Source: Glutinoglossum americanum (Eukaryota; Ascomycota; Geoglossomycetes; Geoglossales; Geoglossaceae). Taken from it: a stretch of DNA of 20,123 nt. Shown here piece after piece: positions 9,448 to 17,171 of this stretch. Each line of letters begins with the position of its first letter. The stretch's first letter is position 1. Location of the stretch: contig JAGHQL010000277.1 in the NCBI GenBank assembly GCA_020080175.1, positions 1-20,123 of the forward strand, given 5' to 3'. The notes under the pieces are model-generated. The model was not told the origin of the DNA. It saw only the letters and a list, made by a program, of their open reading frames with translations, and searched no databases. The translations under genes and the position numbers were made by a program.

Positions 9448-10449
9448 ATGACAAACATCGCACTATACGGGTTACGGCGTGTAACTACCCAGTTACAACG
9501 AAACGCAGTAATGATACGCACGAAGTCATTCCTACCAATGCATAGAAACGCATATCAGTCAGCCCTAAAGGCTCATAGTAGGAGTAAGGGAAGTTCGGCA
9601 AGCAGCCGGAGGCAGTCGAAGCAAGTGAAAATAGAGGGGCGGGAGCGATGGAGCAAGCCGATAGAGGAACCGGTGGAGGGAATACCAATGGAGACGATAC
9701 GGTCGGAGACAATACGGCAGATCCGCAAATACAAGGTCCTTGCAAATTACGGCGACGACCAGGGCTTCGAGGTGCAGGGCTTTCGCGTCTTAAGGAAGCG
9801 GCATGGCGAGATATTGGAGGATCCTAAGCCTGCATCTGAGGATGAACTTTGGCTGGTTATAGGGGACATATTGGAGCTCGGTGATGCGAAGGGCTGTGGC
9901 ACGCTACAGGGAGCAGCAATAGCGATCATACATTCGGCGAGCCTCAAGATTGGATGTGATTATGGCCACATGCGATGGGTAATGGAGGAATACGCTTTGA
10001 GGGGCCGAAAATTCCGCAACAGCATAAGAGACTACATCAGCAAATGCCAATGGCCTTCCCTGGCAGAAGAAATCTACTATGACTCTAAAGAAATACGCCG
10101 GCTGATGACACCAGAAAAAGCCAGGCCATTCGAAAATCGCATACAGAAAATCCGCAGCGAGTATTTCGAGGACACAGGAGCCGACGATCCGTTGACATGG
10201 CTCCCGAGCAAACACGCCGCACGGCTCACCCGGGAAAAAAACGAAGCTGACAGGCGACGAAAAGAAGAAGAAAAGGCTGAGAAAGCTGGGAGAGAAGTGG
10301 GGAGCTCAGGGTGCGACGAAGAGGAGGATGACGAAGAGGAGGATGACGACAAGGAGGATGACGACGAGGAGGATGACGAGGAGGAGGACAGCGATGATGA
10401 CGATTGGGATGACGACGATTGGGATGACGACGACGGGGATGAAGACTAA
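9448..10449 (+). CDS. Unrecognised protein with basic N-terminus and acidic tail (gene A)
   Basis: Intact single-exon frame of 333 aa. I do not recognise the family. Residues 1-60 are basic with no Asp or Glu (MTNIALYGLRRVTTQLQRNA...), rich in Arg, Ser and Ala, which could be a mitochondrial presequence. Residues 89-103 (IRQIRKYKVLANYGD), 134-144 (LWLVIGDILEL) and 170-240 (CDYGHMRWVMEEYALRGRKF... to FENRIQKIRSEYF) are the parts conserved with gene B and look helical. WLPS follows at 251-254, then a Lys/Arg/Glu-rich stretch. Residues 290-333 are almost all Asp and Glu with two DDW steps, encoded by a GAGGATGACGAC-type repeat. The ATG is chosen because it and the following bases match gene B (IALxGLRRVT). 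The decayed copy lies just upstream. No transposase, nuclease or enzyme motif is seen. Confidence 0.8.
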   Translation: MTNIALYGLRRVTTQLQRNAVMIRTKSFLPMHRNAYQSALKAHSRSKGSSASSRRQSKQVKIEGRERWSKPIEEPVEGIPMETIRSETIRQIRKYKVLANYGDDQGFEVQGFRVLRKRHGEILEDPKPASEDELWLVIGDILELGDAKGCGTLQGAAIAIIHSASLKIGCDYGHMRWVMEEYALRGRKFRNSIRDYISKCQWPSLAEEIYYDSKEIRRLMTPEKARPFENRIQKIRSEYFEDTGADDPLTWLPSKHAARLTREKNEADRRRKEEEKAEKAGREVGSSGCDEEEDDEEEDDDKEDDDEEDDEEEDSDDDDWDDDDWDDDDGDED

Positions 10450-10800
10450 ACGATTGCGCACGTTAAGAAAGCAAAAGACAAAGTAGATAACAATGTTTTG
10501 TACGTTAAGGATCCCTCTTAAAAAATAACAATGACCCACATTCCCAAAATCCCCTTTCTCCTTCCATATATACACACACCCTTCGTTCCAGTTTTTTATC
10601 TTGGTTGCGGGTCGTGCGTAAGTAGTAGTAGGAAAGGCAAGTATGCACATCTCCCTTCTTTTAATCTGGTCCAGCCCGGTAAGAGCAGTACTAGTGTTAT
10701 AAGACAAACTCGCAACAGCAATCTATACTGCTAAATACATCGATAGTATTTATTTGGCCTTTTTATAACAGGTTCTTAAGTTTTGAACTTTGCTTTAAAT
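10450..10800 (+). other. 3' flank of gene A with an LTR-end-like fragment
   Basis: No gene is supported. CTAGTGTTATAAGACAAACT and the following bases (10691-10717) resemble the end of the short LTR at 14356-14572 (CTAGTGTTATGAGACGAACC). The stretch may therefore include a worn fragment of that LTR family; the other boundary is not clear. Confidence 0.35.
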
Positions 10801-11300
10801 GCTGAAATGTGGGTGACAAAAATAATAGTCGCATAAGAGATTGCTCTGCCGCTCTGCTGGTATGTAGTGTGCCACTCCAATATTGCGGCTTGTCCCAGGG
10901 CAGTCGGATTTCAACGTCTTCGGAGAGTCGAACTCGACTGCCCCGGAGGTCCCAGCCCGACCTGCACTTCCGAGAGCTCACCGCTCTTCTGCAGTGGCTC
11001 TCCACATCGGAAGAGTCTTCGAGATGCCTTGGAGGCGGTTTTGGGTCTGGGGACATGGGGTGAGCGGAAATAGGGGGGCCCAGGGGCAGGCATTCTTCAG
11101 GTTTACTTTTATGTATATGGTCTTAGATGGGGCTCGAAAATACAGAAGCACATTAATGATGACTTCTTGGATTCCTCCTCCTGGCTTGCCAGACTTTATT
11201 GTAGCTCTAATTCATGAGGCAGTTGAGAAAATGTATTGTATGTGAGGTGGAATAGAATTGGTTAACTAGCTCCCGTGCTGTGCGGAGTGTGTATGCAAAG
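10801..11300. other. Non-repetitive stretch, origin unknown
   Basis: Several overlapping open frames occur on both strands, none with a recognisable domain. An intron-like segment (GTGAGC at about 11059 to TTCAG at about 11099) is followed by an open stretch reading FTFMYMVLDGARKYRS to a stop near 11243. It may be a gene remnant, but support is thin. Confidence 0.25.
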
Positions 11301-11334
11301 TGTTGAGTGTCAAGAAGTTTCCTCGCCAGCGACC

Positions 11335-11370
11335 TCGTGCTAGCAAACCCGTTCGTGCTAGCAAACCCGT
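11335..11370 (+). repeat. Perfect 18-bp tandem duplication
   Basis: TCGTGCTAGCAAACCCGT occurs twice in a row, at 11335-11352 and 11353-11370, just before the outer solo-LTR-like repeat. Confidence 0.85.
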
Positions 11371-11627
11371 TCCCACAAAATGCCTCCTCAACACCTTTTA
11401 TATGACGGTGGCTAACGCAAGCAAGACCGCGAGTGTTCTAGGTGCCGCGGGCGTCAAGGCCGGCGCTATTCTTAAAGAGCCAGTCATGGAAGGAGTACAG
11501 GAAGGAGGCCGACTACCTCAGCCAGACAGGGTAAATAGATTCTTACTATAGTACGTCTAAAGTGTCTATAAGTTTTGACCAATGAGGTTTCTTCTAGGGC
11601 TCTCATCAATATACTCGTTGTGGCTAG

Positions 11628-12237
11628 TGTAACGGCGGCTTATGTAAGTGAGGCCGCGAGGGTTCTGGGTGCCGCGGGTGTCAAGGCCGGTGCTATTCTA
11701 GAAGGGGCCGGCCATGGAAGAAGCGTAGGAAGGAGACCGAGTCACCTCGGTGAGGCCGTGTAGAATGGATTCTTGCGATGGTACGTCTAAGGTGTCTATA
11801 AGCTTTGACCGATGAGGTTCCTTCTAGGGCCCCCATCGGTCCATTATATATACTCATTGTGGCCGTGGGCCCGAGGGCGATACGTGCTCGGGCCCCCCAT
11901 GCTCCTCCTTGGTGATGTCTTCTATCGGCCTAGTGACGTCTTCTATCGGCCTGGTGACGTCTTCCACCAGCCTTATGTTAGGCCTTCGTTCGGGCGTGCG
12001 CGCACTGCCCTTCTGCTTCCGTCCGTGCTTCCTTGGTGAGTTCCTTATGACGCCTTTGGTGGGACCCACCTGGCCCACCTGGACCCGGTTGGTTCCATCG
12101 TTGGCCGTGCGTTTTACTCAGCGGCCCGTTTACTTATATGCTCTACCGACCCCCCTAGGGCTTAACCCTCCTTCCGGCCCCCCTTCCGGCCCTTATTCGG
12201 CGGCCGACCATAACACTACCCAGCGGCCACCGTGGCA
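11628..12237 (+). mobile_element. Solo-LTR-like repeat nested in the outer copy
   Basis: It starts TGTAACGGCGGC and ends near CACCGTGGCA, about 610 bp. The flanking five bases are GCTAG on the left and GATAG on the right, 4 of 5 alike, which fits a worn 5-bp target duplication. It contains a 21-bp unit (GTGACGTCTTCTATCGGCCTG type) three times in a row at 11912-11974. TG...CA-type ends and the 5-bp duplication suggest a solo LTR. No internal domain or partner LTR is seen. Confidence 0.6.
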
Positions 12238-12323
12238 GATAGGGGCCTAAGGGCGATACGTGCTCGGACCCTTCCATGCTCATACTTGATGGCATCCTCC
12301 GTCGACCTCATGCTGGGTCCTCA

Positions 12324-12868
12324 TGTGACAGCAGCTTATGTAAGGAAGGCCGCATGGGTTCCGGGTACCGCAGATGTCAAGGTCGGTGTTATTCCTGAAA
12401 GGCCGGTCACTGGAAAAGCGCAAGGAGGAGGCCGGGCCGCCTCGGCGAGACTGAGTAGAATGGATTCTTACTATGGTACGTTTAAGGTATCTATAAGTTT
12501 TTGACCGATGAGGCTCCCTATAAGATTCATCAGCCCTATATATATACTTATGGTGGCCGGGGGCCCAAGGGCGATACCAGCCCAGGCCCTTCCCACTTCC
12601 GCTATTGGTGACATCTTCCATCGGCCTTGTGCTAGGCCTCCGTGCGTGCGCGCACCTACAACTATTCCTACGCCATCCGTGCTTCCTTGGTAGGTTCCTT
12701 ATAACGCCTTGAGTGTGGCCCACCTTGGGCCTCCTTCCTTCGTTATTGGCCACGTACCCCACTTAACGGCTGGCTTACTTCCTGTGTTCTGCTGCCCCCC
12801 TAAGGCTAACCCTTCTCCGACCTTTGTGCGGCAGCCGACCGTAGCCTTATCCGGCGGCCGCTGTGACA
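12324..12868 (+). mobile_element. Solo-LTR-like repeat nested in the outer copy
   Basis: It starts TGTGACAGCAGC and ends GGCCGCTGTGACA, 545 bp. The flanks are CCTCA and TCTCA (4 of 5 alike). It is inserted in the later part of the outer copy, whose sequence resumes at 12869. TG and CA ends, 5-bp flanking duplication and lack of coding content fit a solo LTR of an unnamed family. Confidence 0.65.
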
Positions 12869-13084
12869 TCTCATACATGCACGCGCGCACCGCCCTTCTG
12901 CTTCCATACATGCTTCCTTGGTGGGTTTCTTATGACACCTTCAATGGGGCTTACCTGGGCCCCGCTGGTTTCGTCACCTGCTGTGCATTTTACTCAACGG
13001 CCCGTTTACTCATGTGCTCTACCGACTCCTCTAGGGCTAACTCTTCTTCAGACTCTTGTTCAGCAGCCGATCATGACATTAAAC

Positions 13085-13400
13085 GTCACCACCGTGTAAC
13101 GAGACACCTGGTCGCATGCCTCTATTGAGGCACCTCAACAATGATCACAGAGCTACAATTGCTATCAATACTTTTGCTGATGCAGCTATAGTCTTCTTCT
13201 TCTTCTTCTTCTTCTTCTTCTAATGGTGTTGGAGCATAGGTTCGTTAGGTTCGTTAGGTATAGCGAGTAGTCTGCTGGGGTGCCCCCGGTGTGCGATTAT
13301 ACCTTTTCTTTGCCAGAGCCTCCTTAACTTCTGCAATTATCATCTCTCATCCTCCTTCAACTCTAGATCGCTTTTTGGAACCCTTCGCTTGTTTCTTTTG
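13085..13400 (-). mobile_element. Pogo/Fot-like transposon fragment (C-terminal end)
   Basis: On the minus strand the sequence encodes the end of a pogo/Fot-type transposase: EMIIAEVKEALAKKRYNRTP, then a run of Glu from a (CTT)n tract (13192-13221), then SSVIIVEVPQ and a stop. In-frame stops interrupt it. The terminal motif GTAACGAGACACC occurs at 13098-13110 as in the other copies. The N-terminal and catalytic parts are missing. The same C-terminal segment occurs in the two neighbouring copies. Confidence 0.6.
13192..13221 (+). repeat. (CTT)n microsatellite
   Basis: About ten CTT/TTC units in a row; on the minus strand they encode poly-Glu inside the transposase C-terminal relic. Confidence 0.9.
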
Positions 13401-13404
13401 ATGG

Positions 13405-14130
13405 TACAGTTCCCCAGGGTAACGAGGCACTCCTGGGAAACGAGACACCACTCCAAGCACCCCTATTGCACTGTTACAACAACAATAAGAGAACTGCAGT
13501 CACTCTCAGTGCTCCCACCTATGCTGCTAGCAATATCTTCTTCTACTTCAGATCATGTTGGAGCCTGGATTCGTTGAGTCCACCAAGTAGTGTACCTAGG
13601 GGTAAGAGGCATGCAATTACAAGCAGTAATTCTAGAGTGATTTAAAGGTCTTACGATAATAGATTTGAGGTTGGAATGGCGTTTAACAAATCATATTGTC
13701 CAGTCCACACCTAGGATGTGTGTGGAGACGATGTCTCAATACGAAGTCTCAGCGTAGTTAAGAATCAAGAACTTCGCCATTGCTCTCAACATATCATGAT
13801 AAATTGGAAAGCCTTGGCTAACCTATTGCTAGATTCACTCGACCAATGCTTCCTCTTCCTCAGGAGTGTATGCTTTTTGAGCCTCGCAAGCTTACTGCCT
13901 TGATGGTCACCATTCTTCCTATGGGTTACGGTGGCATTAGGAGCCTCAAAGAGGCGTGAAACACTATGCACAGAGGTTAGTGCACCAGATTTCAAGGCCT
14001 CAAGTAATAAATTAATCTTCATTACAACGACTATGGCAAGTGATCGCCTTTTCGCTGGTTATGATGCTGGTAGGGTACGGCCGGGGAAGGTCTCTCGTTA
14101 CACCGTGGTGTCTCGTTACACCGTGATACG
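13405..14130 (-). mobile_element. Internally deleted pogo/Fot-like (Tc1/mariner) element
   Basis: The left end has TA followed by CAGTTCCCCAGGGTAACGAG at 13407, a terminal inverted repeat shared with the copy at 14923. The right end near 14090-14126 carries two TCTCGTTACACCGTG motifs. On the minus strand an ATG at about 14022 opens MKINLLLEALKSGALTSVHS and SRLFEAPNATVTHRKNG, the psq-type HTH of pogo-like transposases. About 13700-13680 reads FVKRHSNLKS, the CENP-B-type HTH end. It then jumps to the C-terminal SEVEEDIASS segment (about 13510-13550). The DDE catalytic domain is absent, and stops and shifts are present, so the copy is non-autonomous and not functional. Confidence 0.7.
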
Positions 14131-14170
14131 TTCACCCAGCAGGGATGAATAAATTCCTACCGAGTTACCC

Positions 14171-14908
14171 CGTGACGGCGGTTTATGCAAGTAAGACCAC
14201 GAGGGTTCCGGGTACCGCAGGCGTCAAGGCTGGTGTTATTCTTGAAAGGCCGGTCACGAAAGGAGTGTAGGGGGAGACCGGGTCGCCTCAGCGAGACTAA
14301 GTAGAATGGATTCTCACCGTGGTACGTCTAAGGTGTTGACTGATGAGACTTCCTATGTCACGGGCGAGGCGCGGAATGGAATAAGAGTGCTGTCAGAAGA
14401 ACAAACTCATTATTTAATATCAAGAACAAGAGGTTGTATGAGGGAGGAAGGTAAGTGAGGAGACGTCGTAATAAGCAAACAACATAAATAACGCCAACAA
14501 AACAAACGACAACAGTGTTATAGAACAAACTCGTAATAAACAACACTAGTGTTATGAGACGAACCCGTAACACTCTACAGGTCCTCATCGGTCCTATATA
14601 CACTCATATTGGCCGGGGGCCCAAGAGCAATGCCAGCCCAGGCCTTTACGCCCTCGCGCGTGCGTGCACAGCCATTCCTATGCCATCTGTGCTTCCTTGG
14701 TAGGTTCCTTATGACGCCCTGAGTAGGGCCCACCCCAGGCCTTCTTCCTTTGTCATCGATCACGGAACCACCTTGGGCCTCCTTCGTCATCAGCCATGTA
14801 CGTTACTCGATGGCCGCCTTACTTCCAATGTTCCGCTGGCCCCGGCTAACCTTTCTCCTGCCTTTGTGCAGCGGCCGACCGTGGCCTTACCCGGTGGCCG
14901 CTGCGACA
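14171..14908 (+). mobile_element. Solo-LTR-like repeat with perfect 5-bp flanking duplication
   Basis: It starts (C)GTGACGGCGGTTTATGC and ends GGTGGCCGCTGCGACA. It is flanked by TACCC on both sides (14166-14170 and 14909-14913), a perfect 5-bp target duplication typical of LTR elements. Without the 217-bp insertion at 14356-14572 its length is about 521 bp, close to the 545-bp copy at 12324. No coding region is present. Confidence 0.72.
14356..14572 (-). mobile_element. Short solo LTR of a second family, inserted in the first
   Basis: On the minus strand it runs TGTTACGGGTTCGTC ... CCCGTGACA, 217 bp, with matching inverted ends (TGTTACGGG and CCCGTGACA) as in copia-type LTRs of fungi. It splits the solo-LTR-like repeat 14171-14908. 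The flanking bases TCCTA and CTCTA share the last three positions, a possible worn duplication. A related fragment lies at 10691-10717. Confidence 0.65.
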
Positions 14909-14922
14909 TACCCCCCCTTTTA

Positions 14923-15640
14923 CAGTCCCCCCCCGGGAAGCCCAGGTAACGAGACACCACCCCGACCGACCATTGCGCAGCCTCACAACTTGCAGAATGA
15001 CGATCGCCTACTAAAGTTATCGTAGTGGATAACTAAGCAAGAGTTAATCTATCGCTCCAAACCTCAGAATCTGGCGGGGTAACCTCTGTGCGAGCTGTGT
15101 CAAGGTTCTTTGGGGCTCCTAATGCCACCGCGGCACATAGGCGGAATGGGCGCCTATCGAGACAGCAAGCACATGAGATACAGCAAGAGTGCATTCCAGG
15201 TGAAGAAGATGCATTGGCGGACTGGATTCAGCGATGGGCTAGCCAGGGTTTTCCCATTTGGGATGATATGTGAAGGTCTATAGCAGAGTTTCTAATTCAA
15301 CATTGCGATGGCTCGACTTATTACCAAAATAAGCAAGAGAAAGGGTCAAGAAAATGAACTAGAGTTGGTGGGGGACGAGAGATGACAATTGCAGAAGTTG
15401 AGGAGGCTATAGCAAAGAGAAGGAGTAATCGCACGCCCCCTACCCCTTAGCACACCACTCGGTGAACCTGACGAATTCAGACCCCAACATTATCTGAAGT
15501 AGAAGAAGATGTTGCTAGCAGTACCAGCGAAAGCACTGAGAGTGACTACAGCCCTCTCATTGTTGTCGCGATAGTGTAATAAGGGTGCTTGGAGTGGTGT
15601 CTCGTTTCCCGGGGGTGTCTCGTTACCCCAGGGGGGACTG
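14923..15640 (+). mobile_element. Internally deleted pogo/Fot-like (Tc1/mariner) element with TA target duplication
   Basis: The ends are inverted repeats starting CAGTCCCCCC and carrying GTAACGAGACACC (left 14923-14958, right 15597-15640), flanked by TA at 14921-14922 and 15641-15642, the Tc1/mariner target duplication. The plus-strand open frame 15088-15273 encodes RAVSRFFGAPNATAAHRRNG, then SRQQAHEIQQECIPGEEDAL and WIQRWASQGFP: the psq-type HTH and start of the CENP-B-type HTH of pogo/Fot transposases. It then passes to the C-terminal end (MTIAEVEEAIAKRRSNRTPP ... SEVEEDVASSTSES). The DDE domain is deleted and stops are present. At 718 bp it is far shorter than an autonomous pogo-like element (about 2 kb). 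Confidence 0.8.
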
Positions 15641-15642
15641 TA

Positions 15643-16060
15643 CCCTCTAACTCCAGCTTGCAAGCGAAAAAATAGAAGGAAAATACCAGAAAGCAAGCAT
15701 TGAGTGGTACAGAGGCTTCAGAGCGCCAGCAGGAAGCAATAACAAGGCCCAAACAATTGCATAGTGCCATTTCACTTTAAGTGTCTTACGCATGGACTCT
15801 AGTTAAGCAGTCAGTTAAGACCCCTACCGAAGGTCTCTTGAGTGGGCTTTTGCGCTGCTGCTGATAGTTGCAAGACATCGGGCAACTACCAGCATGCCTT
15901 TTTTCATACTCCTCTATGCTTCGGGCTTCCCTCCAGCCTCACTTTATTGTGAAGCTCTAAAATTGACCTGCTTAGATAATTAGGTAGCGAAAGAAGAGCA
16001 GATGTTTGATCATCTATAGCTACTACAGGCGAGAAGGTCATAATTGGTATTGTGGAGTTA
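15643..16060. other. Intergenic stretch, nothing recognised
   Basis: No gene, RNA or repeat is supported. A T6 run lies near 15900, but no tRNA boxes were found before it. Confidence 0.4.
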
Positions 16061-16061
16061 G

Positions 16062-16697
16062 ATGTAACTTAAGGGTGAATGTTGAAATTTGTACTATCCC
16101 GCAGTGCGTTATCCCAAGTAAATGTCCCTTAATTTATTTACTCCTATCCATTGTTTACATAAGGGTGAGTTGAAATTTGTGCTATCCCGTAGTGTGCTAT
16201 CCGAGTAAGCAATCTCAAAATTATGCTATACAAGTAAATGTCCCCTAATTTATTTACTCCTATCCATTGTTTATATCAGAGTGAGTGTTGTTGAAATCTG
16301 TGCTATCGCGTGGTGTGCTATCCGAATAAGTAATTCCAAAAATGTGCTATACAGGTAAATGTCCCTTAATTTGTTTACTCCTATCCATTGTTTACATAAG
16401 GGTGGGTCGAAATTTGTGCTATCGCATAGTGTGCTATACAAGTAAATGTCCCTTAATTTATTTACCCCTATCCATTTTTTACATAAGGGTGGGTGTTGAA
16501 ATTTGTACTAACGTGTAGTGCGCTATCCGAGTAAGTAATCTCAAAAATGTGCTATGTGCTCTACAAGTAAATGTCCCTTAATTTGTTTACTCCCATCTAT
16601 CGTTTACATAAGGGTGAGTGTTGAAATTTGTGCTATCGCGTAGTGTGCTATACAAGTAAATGTCCCTTAATTTGTTTACTTGTTTACATAGTCCTAG
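16062..16697 (+). repeat. AT-rich minisatellite, six units of two length classes
   Basis: A unit containing TTGAAATTTGTGCTATCGCG, AAGTAAATGTCCCTTAATTT, TTTACTCCTATCCATTG and TTTACATAAGGGTG recurs six times, starting near 16076, 16166, 16290, 16408, 16496 and 16620. Long units (second, third, fifth) carry about 30 extra bases (CCGAGTAAGTAATCTCAAAA type); short units (first, fourth, sixth) lack them. CCCTTAA and ATAAGGG within each unit can pair as a short hairpin. No coding potential. Confidence 0.85.
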
Positions 16698-16734
16698 CTA
16701 CTATTTCCCCGCGTCTAGCGTAACCTTCAATATG

Positions 16735-16830
16735 AATACAAAAGACGAACTGTCGAAATGGTGCCTGAGCGAGTATTGTATGTTAACAGCTCAGTTGATT
16801 AAAGAAGAAAAATGCCAACGCTGATCGGTA
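16735..16830 (+). pseudogene. 3' tail of a further copy of the acidic-tail paralogue family
   Basis: GACGAACTGTCGAAATGG (16744-16761) and the next 70 bases up to GATCGGTAAG align with the end of the decayed copy upstream of gene A (GGCGAACTGTCGAAATGG to GATCAGTAAG). Only this tail remains; the body of that copy is gone, and the minisatellite lies to its left. It encodes a short ELSKWCLS-like piece. Confidence 0.65.
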
Positions 16831-17171
16831 AGACTTTTCCCGCTCGGGACCTAGAAATTGGGCTTGGCCGCGGTGTTGACACCGCTGGTATTAACACCAA
16901 CACTATATATCTTCCCGTTCATTGCTACTTGAACCTTCATACAAGAAACACCAGCACTATATCCTCCCGTCCATTGCTACTCGAACCTTCATACAAGAAA
17001 CACCAGCACCATATCTTCCCGTTCATTGCTACTCGAACCTTCATACGAGAAACACCAGCACCATATCTTCCCGTTTATTGTTACTTGGACCTTCATACAA
17101 GAAACGCCGCGAATAAAATCACGAGCCATACCTGCTACCTGTTCCACATTGTTTAGTACCATCAATCCATA
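16831..17171 (+). promoter_or_regulatory. Promoter and 5' leader of gene B
   Basis: Like the region before gene A it holds ACACCARCACTATAT, CTTCATAC..GAAACRCC..GAATAAA and TTTAGTACCATCAATCCATA directly before the ATG. A palindromic GTGTTGACAC lies near 16873. The main difference is expansion of the leader/promoter unit to four copies (16901-17110). The repeated CACTATAT/CACCATAT words are TATA-like. Confidence 0.55.
16901..17110 (+). repeat. 52-54-bp tandem repeat, four copies, in the gene B promoter or leader
   Basis: Units are 16901-16954 (54 bp), 16955-17006, 17007-17058 and 17059-17110 (52 bp each). Each runs CACYATATCTTCCCGTTCAT, then TGCTACTCGAACCTTCATAC, then AAGAAACACCAG, with few differences. 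Gene A has a single diverged unit in the same place. Confidence 0.9.

Larger units (their letters stand above)
11401..13098 (+). mobile_element. Outer solo-LTR-like repeat, split by two same-family insertions
   Basis: This is a fossil repeat of the same family as 11628-12237, 12324-12868 and 14171-14908. Its pieces are 11401-11627, 12238-12323 and 12869 to about 13098; joined in that order they follow the family sequence (start near TGACGGTGGC, middle with GGGGCCTAAGGGCGATACGTG, end with GCAGCCGATCATGACATT). It is interrupted by two younger members of its own family. No internal coding region is present. Its right end is uncertain because it abuts a transposon fragment. Confidence 0.6.

Noticed and set aside
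9485-10707. Minus-strand frames opposite gene A, including the Ser-only and Val/Ile-rich ones
   Set aside because: They mirror the GAGGATGACGAC-type repeat of the acidic tail and have no independent support.
11300-12762. Open frames within the solo-LTR-like repeats
   Set aside because: They overlap on both strands, differ between copies and show no retroelement domain; they are chance frames in GC-rich repeat DNA.
15640-15910. Small RNA or tRNA ending at the T-run near 15900
   Set aside because: No A or B box and no cloverleaf was found; the T-run alone is not evidence.
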